A stretch of 64,000 bases of DNA from CAG-103 sp905215475 (GCA_905215475.1 CAJMPW010000003.1:1-64000); one strand, 5' to 3'; positions 33,882-42,706 are shown, numbered from the stretch's first letter. Numbers and translations are program-made. The notes: generated by a model not told the origin, from the sequence alone.

Positions 33882-33937
33882 AACATATGAATGATTGTTC
33901 ATGTGTTTATATAAACACGCTTTCGCCTGCTTGTCAA
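33882..33937 (-). promoter_or_regulatory. Promoter and operator of the metal-efflux operon
   Basis: On the minus strand TTGACA (33932-33937), a 17-bp spacer and TTATAT (33909-33914) form the promoter. An inverted repeat with arms AACATATGAA (33882-33891) and TTCATGTGTT (33898-33907), one mismatch apart, starts 2 bp after the -10. This is the usual position and form of an ArsR/SmtB operator. Confidence 0.8.
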
Positions 33938-33958
33938 TAGAATATTGGCGATTTCCCG

Positions 33959-33990
33959 AAAAAAATCCCCGGATGCGGCGGCATCCGGGA
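33959..33990 (-). terminator. Terminator after gtrA-like gene
   Basis: GC-rich stem with GGATGC/GCATCC core followed by seven T on the minus strand. Confidence 0.8.
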
Positions 33991-33997
33991 ATGAGTC

Positions 33998-34426
33998 TCA
34001 GTTTTCTTCGGTTTTCCGGCTGCGGAAGGCAAAAAACCGCTGGCCGAGGTAGTTGAGGCCGGTGAAGAGCACCATGCCGACGAGCATGGCCGCATTATCA
34101 CGCGTGCCGACCGAGGCGTTGGCAAGCAGGCGCAGGCACAGCGGCTTTGCAACGCCGTAGGCGATCAGGTAGCACACGGCGATGTTCGCCGCAAAGCGCA
34201 CGACCTGTCCCACACTGCGCTCGCGGCTGCGGAACGTGAAGTATTTGTTGAGGAAGAAGCTCAAAATACTCGTCAGCACGTAGTTGGCCGCCGAGGACAC
34301 CCAGTACGAGCATCCGGCGATGTTATACAGCCCGAACATGATCGCCGTGCCGACGATCGTGTTGATCACGCCGACGAGCAGAAACTTCCACAGCTTCGCG
34401 TCAAAAAGCGCACGCAATTGCTTCAT
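33998..34426 (-). CDS. GtrA-like membrane protein
   Basis: A 142-residue protein with four transmembrane helices and the GtrA/DPMS family pattern (FLLVGVINTIVG, NYVLTSILSFFLNKYFTF). Members help move polyprenyl-phosphate sugars across the membrane. The gene starts 2 nt after the stop of the glycosyltransferase gene, so the pair is cotranscribed and probably works together in glycosylating a cell-envelope polymer. Confidence 0.88.
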   Translation of the reverse strand: MKQLRALFDAKLWKFLLVGVINTIVGTAIMFGLYNIAGCSYWVSSAANYVLTSILSFFLNKYFTFRSRERSVGQVVRFAANIAVCYLIAYGVAKPLCLRLLANASVGTRDNAAMLVGMVLFTGLNYLGQRFFAFRSRKTEEN

Positions 34427-34428
34427 AG

Positions 34429-35385
34429 CTACACCTCCCTGTCATCGAGCTCGGTCTCGATCCGGTAGCGCGGACGTGCCTTCGTCTCGAGATAGATCTT
34501 GCCGATGTACTCCCCGACCACGCCGATGGCCAGCAGCTGCAGCCCGCCGATGGCCCAGATGGACACGGCAAGGCTCGACCAGCCGGCGACGGTGTGACCG
34601 GTAAAATAGCGCACGAGAAAATAGATGAGCATGGCGATGCTGACAAGGAACATCAGCACGCCGATGCGCGTGATGAGCCGCAGCGGCGACACCGTCAGCG
34701 ACGACACGCCCTCCCACGCGAACGACAGCATCTTGCGCAGCGGGTACTTGCTCTCGCCGGCAAAGCGCTTGCCGCGCTCGTAGTATACCACCGTGCTCGG
34801 ATAGCCGACGAGCGGCACGAGCCCGCGCAGGAACAGGTTGACCTCCTTGTACTCGGCGAGCGCATCGAGTGCGCGGCGGCTCATGAGCCGGTAGTCTGCG
34901 TGGTTATATACCACGTCCGCACCGAGCGCGCGCAGCAGGCGGTAATAGCCCTGCGCGCTGGCGCGCTTGAAGGCGGAGTCCTGCTTGCGTCCGGCGCGCA
35001 CGCCGTAGACGATGTCATTCCCGTCCCGAAAGGCCGCGAGCATGGCGTCGATGGCGTCGATATCGTCCTGCAGGTCGGCGTCCATGGAGATGACGCAGTC
35101 GGCGCGATCGCGCAGCGTCATCAGTCCGCACAGCAGCGCGTTCTGGTGACCGCGGTTGCGCGAGAGCCGGATGCCGGAAAAGACCGGATCCTGCGTGTGC
35201 AGGTCGGAGATGATCTGCCACGTCTCGTCCTTCGAGCCGTCGTCGATCATGCAGATGCGGCTCAGTGGGCCGATCGTCCCGGCGGCACGCAGGGCGGTGA
35301 ATTTTTCGCGCAGACGGCGCGCCGTCTCCGGCAGCACCGCCGCCTCATTATAACAGGGGATCGCAAGATAGAGCGTCACGGGCAT
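34429..35385 (-). CDS. Glycosyltransferase family 2, polyprenyl-phosphate sugar synthase type
   Basis: A 318-residue membrane enzyme. The GT-A domain shows LAIPCYNEA at the start, IDDGSKD and SMDADLQDD (metal-binding DxD). Two C-terminal transmembrane helices (about 225-285) are typical of GtrB/DPM1-like enzymes that load glucose or another sugar on undecaprenyl phosphate. The ATG at 35385 has GGGAGG 7 nt upstream. Confidence 0.88.
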   Translation of the reverse strand: MPVTLYLAIPCYNEAAVLPETARRLREKFTALRAAGTIGPLSRICMIDDGSKDETWQIISDLHTQDPVFSGIRLSRNRGHQNALLCGLMTLRDRADCVISMDADLQDDIDAIDAMLAAFRDGNDIVYGVRAGRKQDSAFKRASAQGYYRLLRALGADVVYNHADYRLMSRRALDALAEYKEVNLFLRGLVPLVGYPSTVVYYERGKRFAGESKYPLRKMLSFAWEGVSSLTVSPLRLITRIGVLMFLVSIAMLIYFLVRYFTGHTVAGWSSLAVSIWAIGGLQLLAIGVVGEYIGKIYLETKARPRYRIETELDDREV

Positions 35386-35411
35386 GGCCGTGCCTCCCTT
35401 CGTCATAGCAT

Positions 35412-36500
35412 TCAGTCGATCGTGCCGCCGCCGAGCACCGTGTCCCCGTCGTAGAACACGACGGCCTGACCGCGCGTGATGGCGCGCTGCGGCGTCTCGA
35501 ACGACACGTGCACCGTGTCCGCACCCGTGGCCGTGACGGTGCAGGGCTGCTCCGGCTGGCGGTAGCGGATGCGCGCCGTCACGCGCAGCGGCTGCTGCGG
35601 CACGTCACCGGAGATCCAGTTGCAGCCGCTCGCATCGAGCTCGGTCGAAAACAGGTCGGCATTGCGTCCGAGCACGACCTCGTTGTTCGGCACGTCGATG
35701 CCGCAGACGTACAGCGGCGCTTCGGCCGCGATGCCGAGCCCGCGGCGCTGCCCGATCGTATAGTGGATGATGCCGCGGTGCGTGCCGAGCACGTTTCCGT
35801 GCGCGTCCACAAAGCGTCCGGGCACACTGCGCGCACCCGTCAGCCGCTCGACCGCGGCGGCATAATCGCCGTCCGGCACGAAGCAGATGTCCTGGCTGTC
35901 GTGCTTGTGGGCGTTGCAAAAGCCGTGCGCCTCGGCGATGGCGCGCGCCTCGCTCTTGCGCAGACCGCCGAGCGGGAAGCGCGTGTGCGCAAGCTGCTCC
36001 TGCGTGAGCCATGCGAGCACATAGCTCTGGTCCTTTTCAGGGTCTGACGCCTTTTTGAGCGTCCAGCGCCCGTCGGGAAGCTGCTCGATGCGGGCGTAAT
36101 GCCCGGTCGCCAGCACGTCGCACCCGAGCGCGCGGGCGCGCGATTCCAGCAGGCCGAATTTCAGGTAGCGGTTGCAGTCCAGGCAGGGGTTCGGCGTCGC
36201 CCCGCGCTGATAGGCGGCGGCAAAGCGCGCCATGACCTGCTCACGAAACGCGTCTTTATAATTGAACACATAGTGCGGCATACCCAGCGTGTAGGCCACG
36301 CGGCGGGCATCCTCCACATCGTCGAGCGCGCAGCAGGTATTGCCCTGCGGCAGACCGGCGTCCTTATTTTCATACAGGCGCATGGTCGCGCCCATGCAGG
36401 CATACCCCGCCTGCTGCATCAGGTATGCCGCAACGCTCGAATCCACGCCGCCGCTCATGGCGATCATCGCCTGCGGTCGGCTCTCCAGCTCCGTCTGCAT
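35412..36500 (-). CDS. mnmA: tRNA-specific 2-thiouridylase MnmA
   Basis: A 362-residue enzyme that thiolates U34 of Glu, Gln and Lys tRNAs. The PP-loop SGGVDSS is near residue 17. Catalytic cysteines lie in NPCLDCNR and in QDICFV. The C-terminal beta-barrel is complete. The ATG at 36500 follows GAGGTG; the longer frame to 36572 has no ribosome-binding site and covers the promoter. The glycosyltransferase gene starts 26 nt after the mnmA stop, so all three may share a transcript. Confidence 0.95.
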   Translation of the reverse strand: MQTELESRPQAMIAMSGGVDSSVAAYLMQQAGYACMGATMRLYENKDAGLPQGNTCCALDDVEDARRVAYTLGMPHYVFNYKDAFREQVMARFAAAYQRGATPNPCLDCNRYLKFGLLESRARALGCDVLATGHYARIEQLPDGRWTLKKASDPEKDQSYVLAWLTQEQLAHTRFPLGGLRKSEARAIAEAHGFCNAHKHDSQDICFVPDGDYAAAVERLTGARSVPGRFVDAHGNVLGTHRGIIHYTIGQRRGLGIAAEAPLYVCGIDVPNNEVVLGRNADLFSTELDASGCNWISGDVPQQPLRVTARIRYRQPEQPCTVTATGADTVHVSFETPQRAITRGQAVVFYDGDTVLGGGTID

Positions 36501-36532
36501 CCGTGCACCTCGTTTCCTTCGGAATTCTATAT

Positions 36533-36562
36533 AGTTTATACCGCAAGCCCCCGGCTTGTCAA
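36533..36562 (-). promoter_or_regulatory. mnmA promoter
   Basis: TTGACA (36557-36562), an 18-bp spacer and TAAACT (36533-36538) on the minus strand. Confidence 0.7.
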
Positions 36563-36565
36563 CGC

Positions 36566-36598
36566 AAAACACCCCGCCTGCACGCGGCAGACGGGGTG
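36566..36598 (-). terminator. Terminator of the DUF975 gene
   Basis: Stem CACCCCGCCTGC (36570-36581) with 36587-36598 and TTTT on the minus strand. Confidence 0.8.
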
Positions 36599-36614
36599 CG
36601 AAAAGGCGCAGACA

Positions 36615-37373
36615 TCAGGGCTGCGGGTCGTTCGGGATGTCGGTGAACGAGCCCTCGATCACGTGTGCCCCGCCCCGCGCGGCGATCAGCCGGTTATAAA
36701 AACCGGCGTTGGTGATGGCGCGGTACGGGTCGAGCCAGATCGACACGGGCGCGAACATCGCGCTCAGCATCGCCCAGCCGAGAAAGCTCAGATCGAGCAC
36801 GAACAGCTCCCACTTATGCCCGCTCATGAGCGCGCTGCTCTCGCGCAGACACTGCCACGCGGACTTTTCCGGGTGATCGAGCAGCAGATACAGCGCCTGC
36901 CGGTAACGGTAGGCCGCCACGATGCCCGGCACGACCAGCAGCAAGCTCCACAGGAAGATCAGCAGCCCCTCCAGAATGCCGAGCCAGAGCACGCGGAAAA
37001 AGAGGCCGAAGCCGTCAAAGAGGTTTCCAAACTCGGCCTTTTCGTCGCGGCTGATGTGCAGCGCGAAGATCACGAAGCCGACGCTGACCATGTAGCTCAT
37101 GATCCGCAACGCGACGACGAGCGCGATCGCAAAGCCGGACACACTGTAGTGCTCAAGGAAGCCGAGGTACGCCTGCTCGACCGCCTCCGTGCCGAAGCGC
37201 GCGGCGTTTGTCAGTGCCGTGGCCAAACGATCCATGCCCATCAGGTACGACGTGAGCGTCGAGATGAGCATACCGAGGGCAAAGAGGATCAGCCCCGCGA
37301 GGATCGGGCTCGGCTGACAGCTGACGGTGCGGCGGCGCGCATCCGCCTTGAGCATAACGCGATTTGAATCCAT
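36615..37373 (-). CDS. DUF975 family integral membrane protein
   Basis: A 252-residue protein with about five to six transmembrane helices. The segments VVPGIVAAYRYRQALYLL and ECLRESSALMSGHK-like ALMSGHKWELF are the DUF975 family pattern. The N-terminus is a basic cytoplasmic tail. Function unknown. The ATG at 37373 is preferred over an in-frame extension to 37526 that crosses the promoter-like TATACT. Confidence 0.8.
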   Translation of the reverse strand: MDSNRVMLKADARRRTVSCQPSPILAGLILFALGMLISTLTSYLMGMDRLATALTNAARFGTEAVEQAYLGFLEHYSVSGFAIALVVALRIMSYMVSVGFVIFALHISRDEKAEFGNLFDGFGLFFRVLWLGILEGLLIFLWSLLLVVPGIVAAYRYRQALYLLLDHPEKSAWQCLRESSALMSGHKWELFVLDLSFLGWAMLSAMFAPVSIWLDPYRAITNAGFYNRLIAARGGAHVIEGSFTDIPNDPQP

Positions 37374-37519
37374 GAATATCACAACTCCGTTCCCGGCACG
37401 GCCGGGTCTCTTTTTCTTTTTAGTATAGCAGATGCCGCCGGATTTGAACACCCGAACCGGTAAAAATTCACGTTTTCGACACACGTTGAGATTTTTTCGG
37501 GAAGTTGCGGAAAATACGC

Positions 37520-37548
37520 TTGACAATCCCCGCGCGAAATGCTATATT
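37520..37548 (+). promoter_or_regulatory. tRNA-Leu promoter
   Basis: TTGACA (37520-37525), a 17-bp spacer and TATATT (37543-37548), 28 bp before the mature tRNA end. Confidence 0.85.
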
Positions 37549-37575
37549 AAACAAGCTTTGATTCGCAAAGCCCAT

Positions 37576-37663
37576 GCGCGAGTGGTGGAATTGGCAGACT
37601 CGCTAGATTCAGGTTCTAGTGTCCACTCCGGACGTGCGGGTTCAAGTCCCGCCTCGCGCACCA
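37576..37663 (+). tRNA. tRNA-Leu, anticodon CAG
   Basis: Acceptor stem GCGCGAG pairs with CTCGCGC. The anticodon stem CTAGA/TCTAG encloses TTCAGGT, giving anticodon CAG (reads CUG). The long variable arm is that of a class II tRNA, the T arm is GCGGG-TTCAAGT-CCCGC, and CCA is encoded. It is a single-gene unit with its own promoter and terminator. Confidence 0.97.
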
Positions 37664-37665
37664 AG

Positions 37666-37696
37666 ACCCCGAGAGCTTCGGCTCCCGGGGTTTTTT
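37666..37696 (+). terminator. tRNA-Leu terminator
   Basis: Stem ACCCCGAGAGC/GCTCCCGGGGT with a TTCG loop followed by TTTTTT. Confidence 0.92.
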
Positions 37697-37751
37697 GTTG
37701 TCCCCGCGCTCCGGAAAACGCAGAAAAAGCACTGTGCAGGCGCATGGTGCT

Positions 37752-37937
37752 TTAATCTTTGTCTTTCTTTTTCTCGTAGCCTATGCCGTTATTGCATTCT
37801 TTCTGCTTGCTCGGATCTGATTTAAGCATATAATCAACGGGTATCCCATCCGGAAATGCGTCGCAGGCGCATTTCCATCCGTCAATATTCTCTCGCTGGT
37901 GGACGCACCTGTCACATGGATAATCTATACAAATCAT
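37752..37937 (-). CDS. Small cysteine-rich protein
   Basis: A 61-residue protein with CDRC near residue 8, CAC near 23 and one further Cys near 48. The pattern CxAFPDGIP followed by NGIGYE is shared by a widespread family of short bacterial proteins of unknown function, probably metal-binding. The ATG at 37937 has GAGGAAA 4 nt upstream. The gene is more AT-rich than its surroundings. Confidence 0.6.
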   Translation of the reverse strand: MICIDYPCDRCVHQRENIDGWKCACDAFPDGIPVDYMLKSDPSKQKECNNGIGYEKKKDKD

Positions 37938-38045
37938 TTTCTTTCCTCATCAGCAGCTCTGTCAGATAGCACTTTCGCATCTTAAGCAGGTAAACACGCC
38001 CTGCATCCCCCGCCGCATCTGCGCGGCGTTCCCAAAACGAACAGC

Positions 38046-38088
38046 GGCGCCGGTCTCCGCAAGAGACCGGCGCCGGTTTTTTTACGCA
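38046..38088. terminator. Hairpin at the end of the cation antiporter gene
   Basis: A 12-bp stem (GGCGCCGGTCTC with GAGACCGGCGCC) lies just after the stop codon. It has T on the plus-strand side and only a weak T stretch on the minus strand. No gene is seen in 37938-38081. Confidence 0.6.
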
Positions 38089-39071
38089 CCGAAGCACGTG
38101 AACATGATGACAAGATACGCGATATAGAGCGCGCCGATGAAAAAGCCGACCCAGCGCTTGAACTTGCCCTGCACGAGCGCCGGAACGATCGCCGCCGCAC
38201 TCACGACGAGGCACGCCGGAATGTCGAGCAGCAGACCCTGACGCTCGACCGGCAGGGGCTCGCCGAGGATGAGCGCGCACAGCGGCATGATGAGCGTGAG
38301 ATCCATGATGTTCGCGCCGATGATGTTGCCCACCGACAGCGAGGACTGCTTCTTGCGGATGGCCGTGATGGTCGTGACAAGCTCCGGCAGCGATGTGCCG
38401 ATGGCGATCATGGTCGCACCGATGACGGCGTCCGGCACACCAAGCATCTGCGCGAGCGCGGTGCCGTTGTCGATCAGCAGCTGCGCGCCGAGCACGATGG
38501 CCGCAGCGCCAAGCACGAATTTGCCGATGTTGAGCGCGATCGTCCGGCCGTCCGTCTTGGGACGGACATCCTGCTCCGGGGCCTCAAGCGACTGCTCACG
38601 CCGCGCGGCAACAAGGCTCTCGGCGATAAAGCACACAAAAATGACGAGAATGCACACGCTCTCAACGATCGACAGCTGCCCGTCGCGCGTGAAGCCGAAC
38701 AAAACCGCGATCGCCGCAAGCAGCAGCACCGCCTTGACCGCATACTGCCGCCGCGGCATGGTGCACTCCATACAGATCAGAGACAGGCACATGATCAGGC
38801 CGGTATTGGCCGTCACCGAGCCGACGGCATTGCCGATGGCGATGTCCGCATTGCCCTCCAGCGCGGAAAAGACCGACACGAGCATCTCCGGCATCGTCGT
38901 GGCAAAGCTCACAACGGTCGCGCCGATGATGAATTTGGGGATGCCGGAGGCCTCGGCGATCCATGTGGCGGCATCGACAAACAGGTCACCGCCCTTGATG
39001 ATGCAGATCAGCCCAACCGCAAACAGCAGCAGGACGAGAAAGAGGGTACTGCCGGTAAAATCGAGGTACAT
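38082..39071 (-). CDS. Cation:sodium antiporter of the CaCA family (YrbG type)
   Basis: A 329-residue inner-membrane protein with ten or so helices in two inverted halves. The alpha-repeat motifs are ATVVSFATTMPEM (about residue 50) and TMIAIGTSLPELVTT (about 220). Relatives exchange Ca2+ for Na+ or H+. The ATG at 39071 has AAAGGAG 8 nt upstream. The leader contains a probable Mn2+-responsive riboswitch, so the physiological substrate may include Mn2+. Confidence 0.88.
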   Translation of the reverse strand: MYLDFTGSTLFLVLLLFAVGLICIIKGGDLFVDAATWIAEASGIPKFIIGATVVSFATTMPEMLVSVFSALEGNADIAIGNAVGSVTANTGLIMCLSLICMECTMPRRQYAVKAVLLLAAIAVLFGFTRDGQLSIVESVCILVIFVCFIAESLVAARREQSLEAPEQDVRPKTDGRTIALNIGKFVLGAAAIVLGAQLLIDNGTALAQMLGVPDAVIGATMIAIGTSLPELVTTITAIRKKQSSLSVGNIIGANIMDLTLIMPLCALILGEPLPVERQGLLLDIPACLVVSAAAIVPALVQGKFKRWVGFFIGALYIAYLVIMFTCFGA

Positions 39072-39098
39072 AACGCATTCTCCTTTGTGACCGCGCAT

Positions 39099-39232
39099 AA
39101 AAAAATGAGACTTCCCGCACGATCATAGTATATGATGTGCTAAAAGTCTCATTACCTATCATCATAGGCGCATGACCACCGGCTGCTGCCGGGAGATTGT
39201 TGACCATGCATTCGCAACTACTCCCTTTTAAC
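39099..39232 (-). promoter_or_regulatory. Probable yybP-ykoY (Mn2+) riboswitch with terminator
   Basis: On the minus strand the leader begins TTAAAAGGGAGTAG (near 39231) and the aptamer closes with GAGACTTTTAGC (39139-39150), so AAAAG pairs with CTTTT in P1, as in yybP-ykoY RNAs. The same GAGACTT (39144-39150) can instead pair with AAGTCTC (39107-39113) followed by seven T, forming a terminator. The two structures exclude each other, which predicts ON switching by the ligand. Assigned by motif and gene context without a covariance search. Confidence 0.72.
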
Positions 39233-39240
39233 GAAAAAGC

Positions 39241-39269
39241 ATCTTAGCACACCGCGCAGGGCTTGTCAA
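39241..39269 (-). promoter_or_regulatory. Promoter of the riboswitch-antiporter transcript
   Basis: TTGACA (39264-39269), a 17-bp spacer and TAAGAT (39241-39246) on the minus strand. The RNA would start about 10 nt before the aptamer. Confidence 0.85.
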
Positions 39270-39280
39270 GACGCGATCGT

Positions 39281-41380
39281 TCAGCGCACGAGCTTCATGA
39301 GCAGGCGCTCAAACTCGCCGAGCATACCCACGGAATCGGCAAAGAGGATGCTCTTTTCATACATCCGGCGATAGGCGTCCACGTTCTCGTCCGTGCGCGC
39401 GGTGTAGATGATCGGGATCACGAACAGCCCCCGGCGGCGCGCCGCCTGCACGGCCGTGCGCACGTCGTCGATCGCCTCCGCCTCGCTGAAATAGCCGGAC
39501 GGCAGACCGTCGGAGAGCACCACGAGGATCTTGCGGCGCTCGGTGCGCTTGGCCAGATCGAGCGCGGCGGCGCGGATGGAATAGCCGTCCTTGTTGCCGT
39601 TTCCGGCGGCGATCCGGGTCATGGCGTCGATGCAGCGGCTGCCAAGCTCCTTTTGCTCAAAATCCTTGATGACGCAGTGCTGCACGGCATTCGTGCCGCC
39701 GTCAAAGGCGACGATCTTCGTATAGGCGATGCCCTTGAGTGCCTCCTCAAGGATCGCGGCCGTGGCCAGCGCCGTGAAGAGCTTGGACTGCCCGCCGCCG
39801 ACGCCGGAGCCCATGCTGCCGCTGCGGTCGATGAGCAGGTAAAACGCCGTCTCGCGCTGCGACGGCGGCGCTTTGCGGCGGAACACGTCCTTGGCATCGA
39901 GCGGGATCTTCCACAGCTCGCGCTGTGAGAGCGCACCGGTGCGCTGACCGGCGCTGCGAGAGCGCTGCTGGCGCAGGAGCTTGTCGAGCCGGTGATGCAA
40001 AGCCTTGGCGCGCTCGGAAAACTCCGGCGGCAGCTGCCCGCCGGACGGCGTGATATACGTCTCGGTGAAGGTCAGACCGGCATAGCGCGCAGCGAGCTCC
40101 TGCCGCTCGCCGACGTCCAGACGCGCGGCGCGCGGCGCGGCAACGCTCAGCTGCCGCTCGATCTCACGCGCGCGTGTGAGCTCCTGCGCGGCGCTTGAGA
40201 GCATGACGTCCAGCTCGGCCGCGCTGAGCGCAAAGCCGCGGTGCGCGCTCCAGCCTGTGCCGAGCACCTCGCGCAGGCTCTCCGGTCCGCCGGAGGCGGC
40301 CTTCTGCGCGGCGGACACGCCGTCCGACGTGGTGGCGCTTGCCCCGCTCTGCCCGTGGTTTCCGCTGCGGCCGACGCTCGACGAGCGGCCGCGGTCCTCC
40401 CTGCCGTTCGTGCCGGCAGAGCCGCTCGATTTGACCTCCTGACTCGCAAGGCTGCCGCTCATGTCGCCATGGCGCTCGGAATTATCCCCGCTGCCTCCGC
40501 CTGCGCTGTTGCCCTTGTCCAGCTCGGTGTCCTCTCCGTCGGCGGAGGGACCGCTGTGCGCCGCGTCCTGCGCCTCGCTGCGCAGGCGGAGGCTGCTGTC
40601 GCAGCCGTCACCGAGGGCTTCCGCGCGCTCGGCCTCACTGAAGGCGTAATCCACGCACTGCGATGCGATGCGCGCGCGGGCGTCATCGTCCGCCTCGCGG
40701 CACAGGCGCGCAAGCTCCGGCGCGAGCGTCGTGAGCGTTTGGCGGCAATGCTGCGCGCACGCGGCAGCAGAGGGGGCAAGGATCGCCGCCTCCACCTCCG
40801 CACACACAGAAACGAGCTCCGGTGTCCGGCACGGGATGCCCGTGAGGGCAAACGCCTCCAGCTCGTCAAGCAGCGCCTCAAGCGCGCTGCCGGGCGCGGC
40901 GGCCTCGAGCTGCGCATAGCACACGAAGCGCAGCAGCGGCAGATAACCGGGAAAGCGGCGGCAGAGGATGTTATCCGTGCGCGCCTGCTCCAGAATGTTC
41001 AAAATGCGCTGACCGAGCAGCGCGCCGAGCTCCGGCGTGAGGGCATAGTGCTCGTGAAAATACGCGCCGGAAAATGCACGCACCGCCGCGCACACGTCGC
41101 GGTCGGAGCTGCCGTCGTGCTGGAGCTCGCGCGCGAGCAGCACGCGCAGCGCAGCCGTCCAGTGGCGGGCATCAAAATCCGCGCGCAGCAGATATGCAGC
41201 CCCGCCGACGGTGACGGACGTGCCGTCCGTCGTGCAGCGCAGGCTGTCGTCCGGCGTGACCGTGTCGATGCGGATGTTGTCCGGCACGAGCAGCGCGAGG
41301 CTGCGCCGGAGCAGCGGCGCGATGGGCTCGCTCGCCAGAAACGCCCGGTAGCGCGCCAGCGCAGCGTCAAACCCGTCCAT
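39281..41380 (-). CDS. VWA-domain protein (NorD/CbbO-like)
   Basis: A 699-residue cytoplasmic protein. The helical N-terminal 230 residues are followed by a low-complexity Ser/Gly/Asp region (about 260-345). A C-terminal von Willebrand A domain has the metal-site DRSGSMG and a later VVLSDGLPSG. It overlaps the AAA ATPase gene by 14 nt. MoxR-type ATPases with VWA partners act as chaperones that insert metals or assemble complexes; the client here is not evident. Confidence 0.82.
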   Translation of the reverse strand: MDGFDAALARYRAFLASEPIAPLLRRSLALLVPDNIRIDTVTPDDSLRCTTDGTSVTVGGAAYLLRADFDARHWTAALRVLLARELQHDGSSDRDVCAAVRAFSGAYFHEHYALTPELGALLGQRILNILEQARTDNILCRRFPGYLPLLRFVCYAQLEAAAPGSALEALLDELEAFALTGIPCRTPELVSVCAEVEAAILAPSAAACAQHCRQTLTTLAPELARLCREADDDARARIASQCVDYAFSEAERAEALGDGCDSSLRLRSEAQDAAHSGPSADGEDTELDKGNSAGGGSGDNSERHGDMSGSLASQEVKSSGSAGTNGREDRGRSSSVGRSGNHGQSGASATTSDGVSAAQKAASGGPESLREVLGTGWSAHRGFALSAAELDVMLSSAAQELTRAREIERQLSVAAPRAARLDVGERQELAARYAGLTFTETYITPSGGQLPPEFSERAKALHHRLDKLLRQQRSRSAGQRTGALSQRELWKIPLDAKDVFRRKAPPSQRETAFYLLIDRSGSMGSGVGGGQSKLFTALATAAILEEALKGIAYTKIVAFDGGTNAVQHCVIKDFEQKELGSRCIDAMTRIAAGNGNKDGYSIRAAALDLAKRTERRKILVVLSDGLPSGYFSEAEAIDDVRTAVQAARRRGLFVIPIIYTARTDENVDAYRRMYEKSILFADSVGMLGEFERLLMKLVR

Positions 41381-42689
41381 CCTGCGGCACCATGCTCTCG
41401 ATGAGCTCCGTCAGCTGCAGGCGGGTATAGGCGTCCTGCGGCTTGGAGGCCACGTTGTCCAGCAAGCCCCAGCGCAGGCCGAGCAGCGGCTCTGCACGCA
41501 GGGCATCGATAAAGCCGCGGATCGTCATCGCGTCCGGCTCAAGGCCGCTGGCGCTGCGGATGCGGTCGCGGATGGCACAGTAGACATAGTCGCAGATGTT
41601 CAGGCTCGCGCCGCTCGCCTCGGGCACGACGCGGCGCAGCACGTCCACAATGGTCTCCGGCTCTGCGATGTGGATGGGCGTGAAGCGGTCGATCGTCGCC
41701 TCGTTCATGAAGTTTGTGCCGGCGTAGTCCTCGTTCATCGTGATCGTGAACGCCGAGTGCGGGTGCATCTGCACGAGACCGTAGCCGGGCACCTGGATCT
41801 GACGCGCGGCATCGGTCAGCGAATGGAGCACATCGGCACATTCGGGCTTGATGGTGTTGCCCTCGTCGAGCACGACATCCGCGCCCGCGGCCAGATAGCG
41901 CAGCATATCGCTCAGGCGATAGCGCATGGTGCCGTTTTCGATCGTCGGTCCGCCGAGCAGATCGAGCTTGTCGAGCTCGGCATTGCCCTGCATCCGGTAC
42001 TGCGGCACATTGAGCAGCCAGTCCACCGTCTGAATGAGCGTATTTTTGCCGCAGCCCTTGCTGCCGACCAGCCGCAGATGCAGCCCTGACAGGCGGTAGG
42101 CCAGGGCGCGCGTGAGCGCCCCGAAGCTGTCGGCCTGCACGTAGCGCACCGGCGGGTCAGGCACCATCTCGGGGTACTCCGGCAGAGAGAACATCTCGGC
42201 GAACACGCGCAGGATGATCCCCTCCGGCACAGCCTGCTCGAGCAGGTACTCGGCGCGTGCAGTCAGCGCCGCCGTACTCGCACAGCCGCGCGCCGCCGCA
42301 CCGTCGATCGCCGCGCGCACCGCCGCACTGAGCGCATCGCCGCAGCGATATTCGGCAAGAAAGCCCCACACCTCCGGTGCATCGCCGTCGCACGGCTCGC
42401 CCGCGGAATCACACAGCGCCGTGATCCGCGCCCGCACCGGCGCGGTGCGCAGCAGCGCCGTGAGCGCCTCCGACGGCGCGGACACGATGCCCACGCGCGA
42501 GAACAGGTCGCCCGCCGCCGCCTCGCTCAGACAGCACACGGGCAGCGTCTCACCCTCGACCCGGCAGAGCACGACCTCCGGCCACGCATGGCGCTCCTGC
42601 GCGCAGAGGGAGCGCAGGAAGTCAAGCTTCATCGGTGCTTTCAGATTACTGCCGCCGCAGACAGCGGTCTCATATTGCAGCGTATGCAT
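41367..42689 (-). CDS. MoxR/CbbQ-type AAA+ ATPase
   Basis: A 440-residue cytoplasmic ATPase. The N-terminal 190 residues are unassigned. The AAA core has Walker A GSKGCGKNT (an Asn replaces the first of the usual Ser/Thr pair), Walker B DVVLDEGN, sensor-1 TMNEDYAG and the arginine-finger region IDRFTPI. It is encoded directly before the VWA protein, the usual pairing in this family. The ATG at 42689 follows AAAGGCGG. Confidence 0.85.
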   Translation of the reverse strand: MHTLQYETAVCGGSNLKAPMKLDFLRSLCAQERHAWPEVVLCRVEGETLPVCCLSEAAAGDLFSRVGIVSAPSEALTALLRTAPVRARITALCDSAGEPCDGDAPEVWGFLAEYRCGDALSAAVRAAIDGAAARGCASTAALTARAEYLLEQAVPEGIILRVFAEMFSLPEYPEMVPDPPVRYVQADSFGALTRALAYRLSGLHLRLVGSKGCGKNTLIQTVDWLLNVPQYRMQGNAELDKLDLLGGPTIENGTMRYRLSDMLRYLAAGADVVLDEGNTIKPECADVLHSLTDAARQIQVPGYGLVQMHPHSAFTITMNEDYAGTNFMNEATIDRFTPIHIAEPETIVDVLRRVVPEASGASLNICDYVYCAIRDRIRSASGLEPDAMTIRGFIDALRAEPLLGLRWGLLDNVASKPQDAYTRLQLTELIESMVPQDGRV

Positions 42690-42706
42690 ATCTCATTCCG
42701 CCTTTC

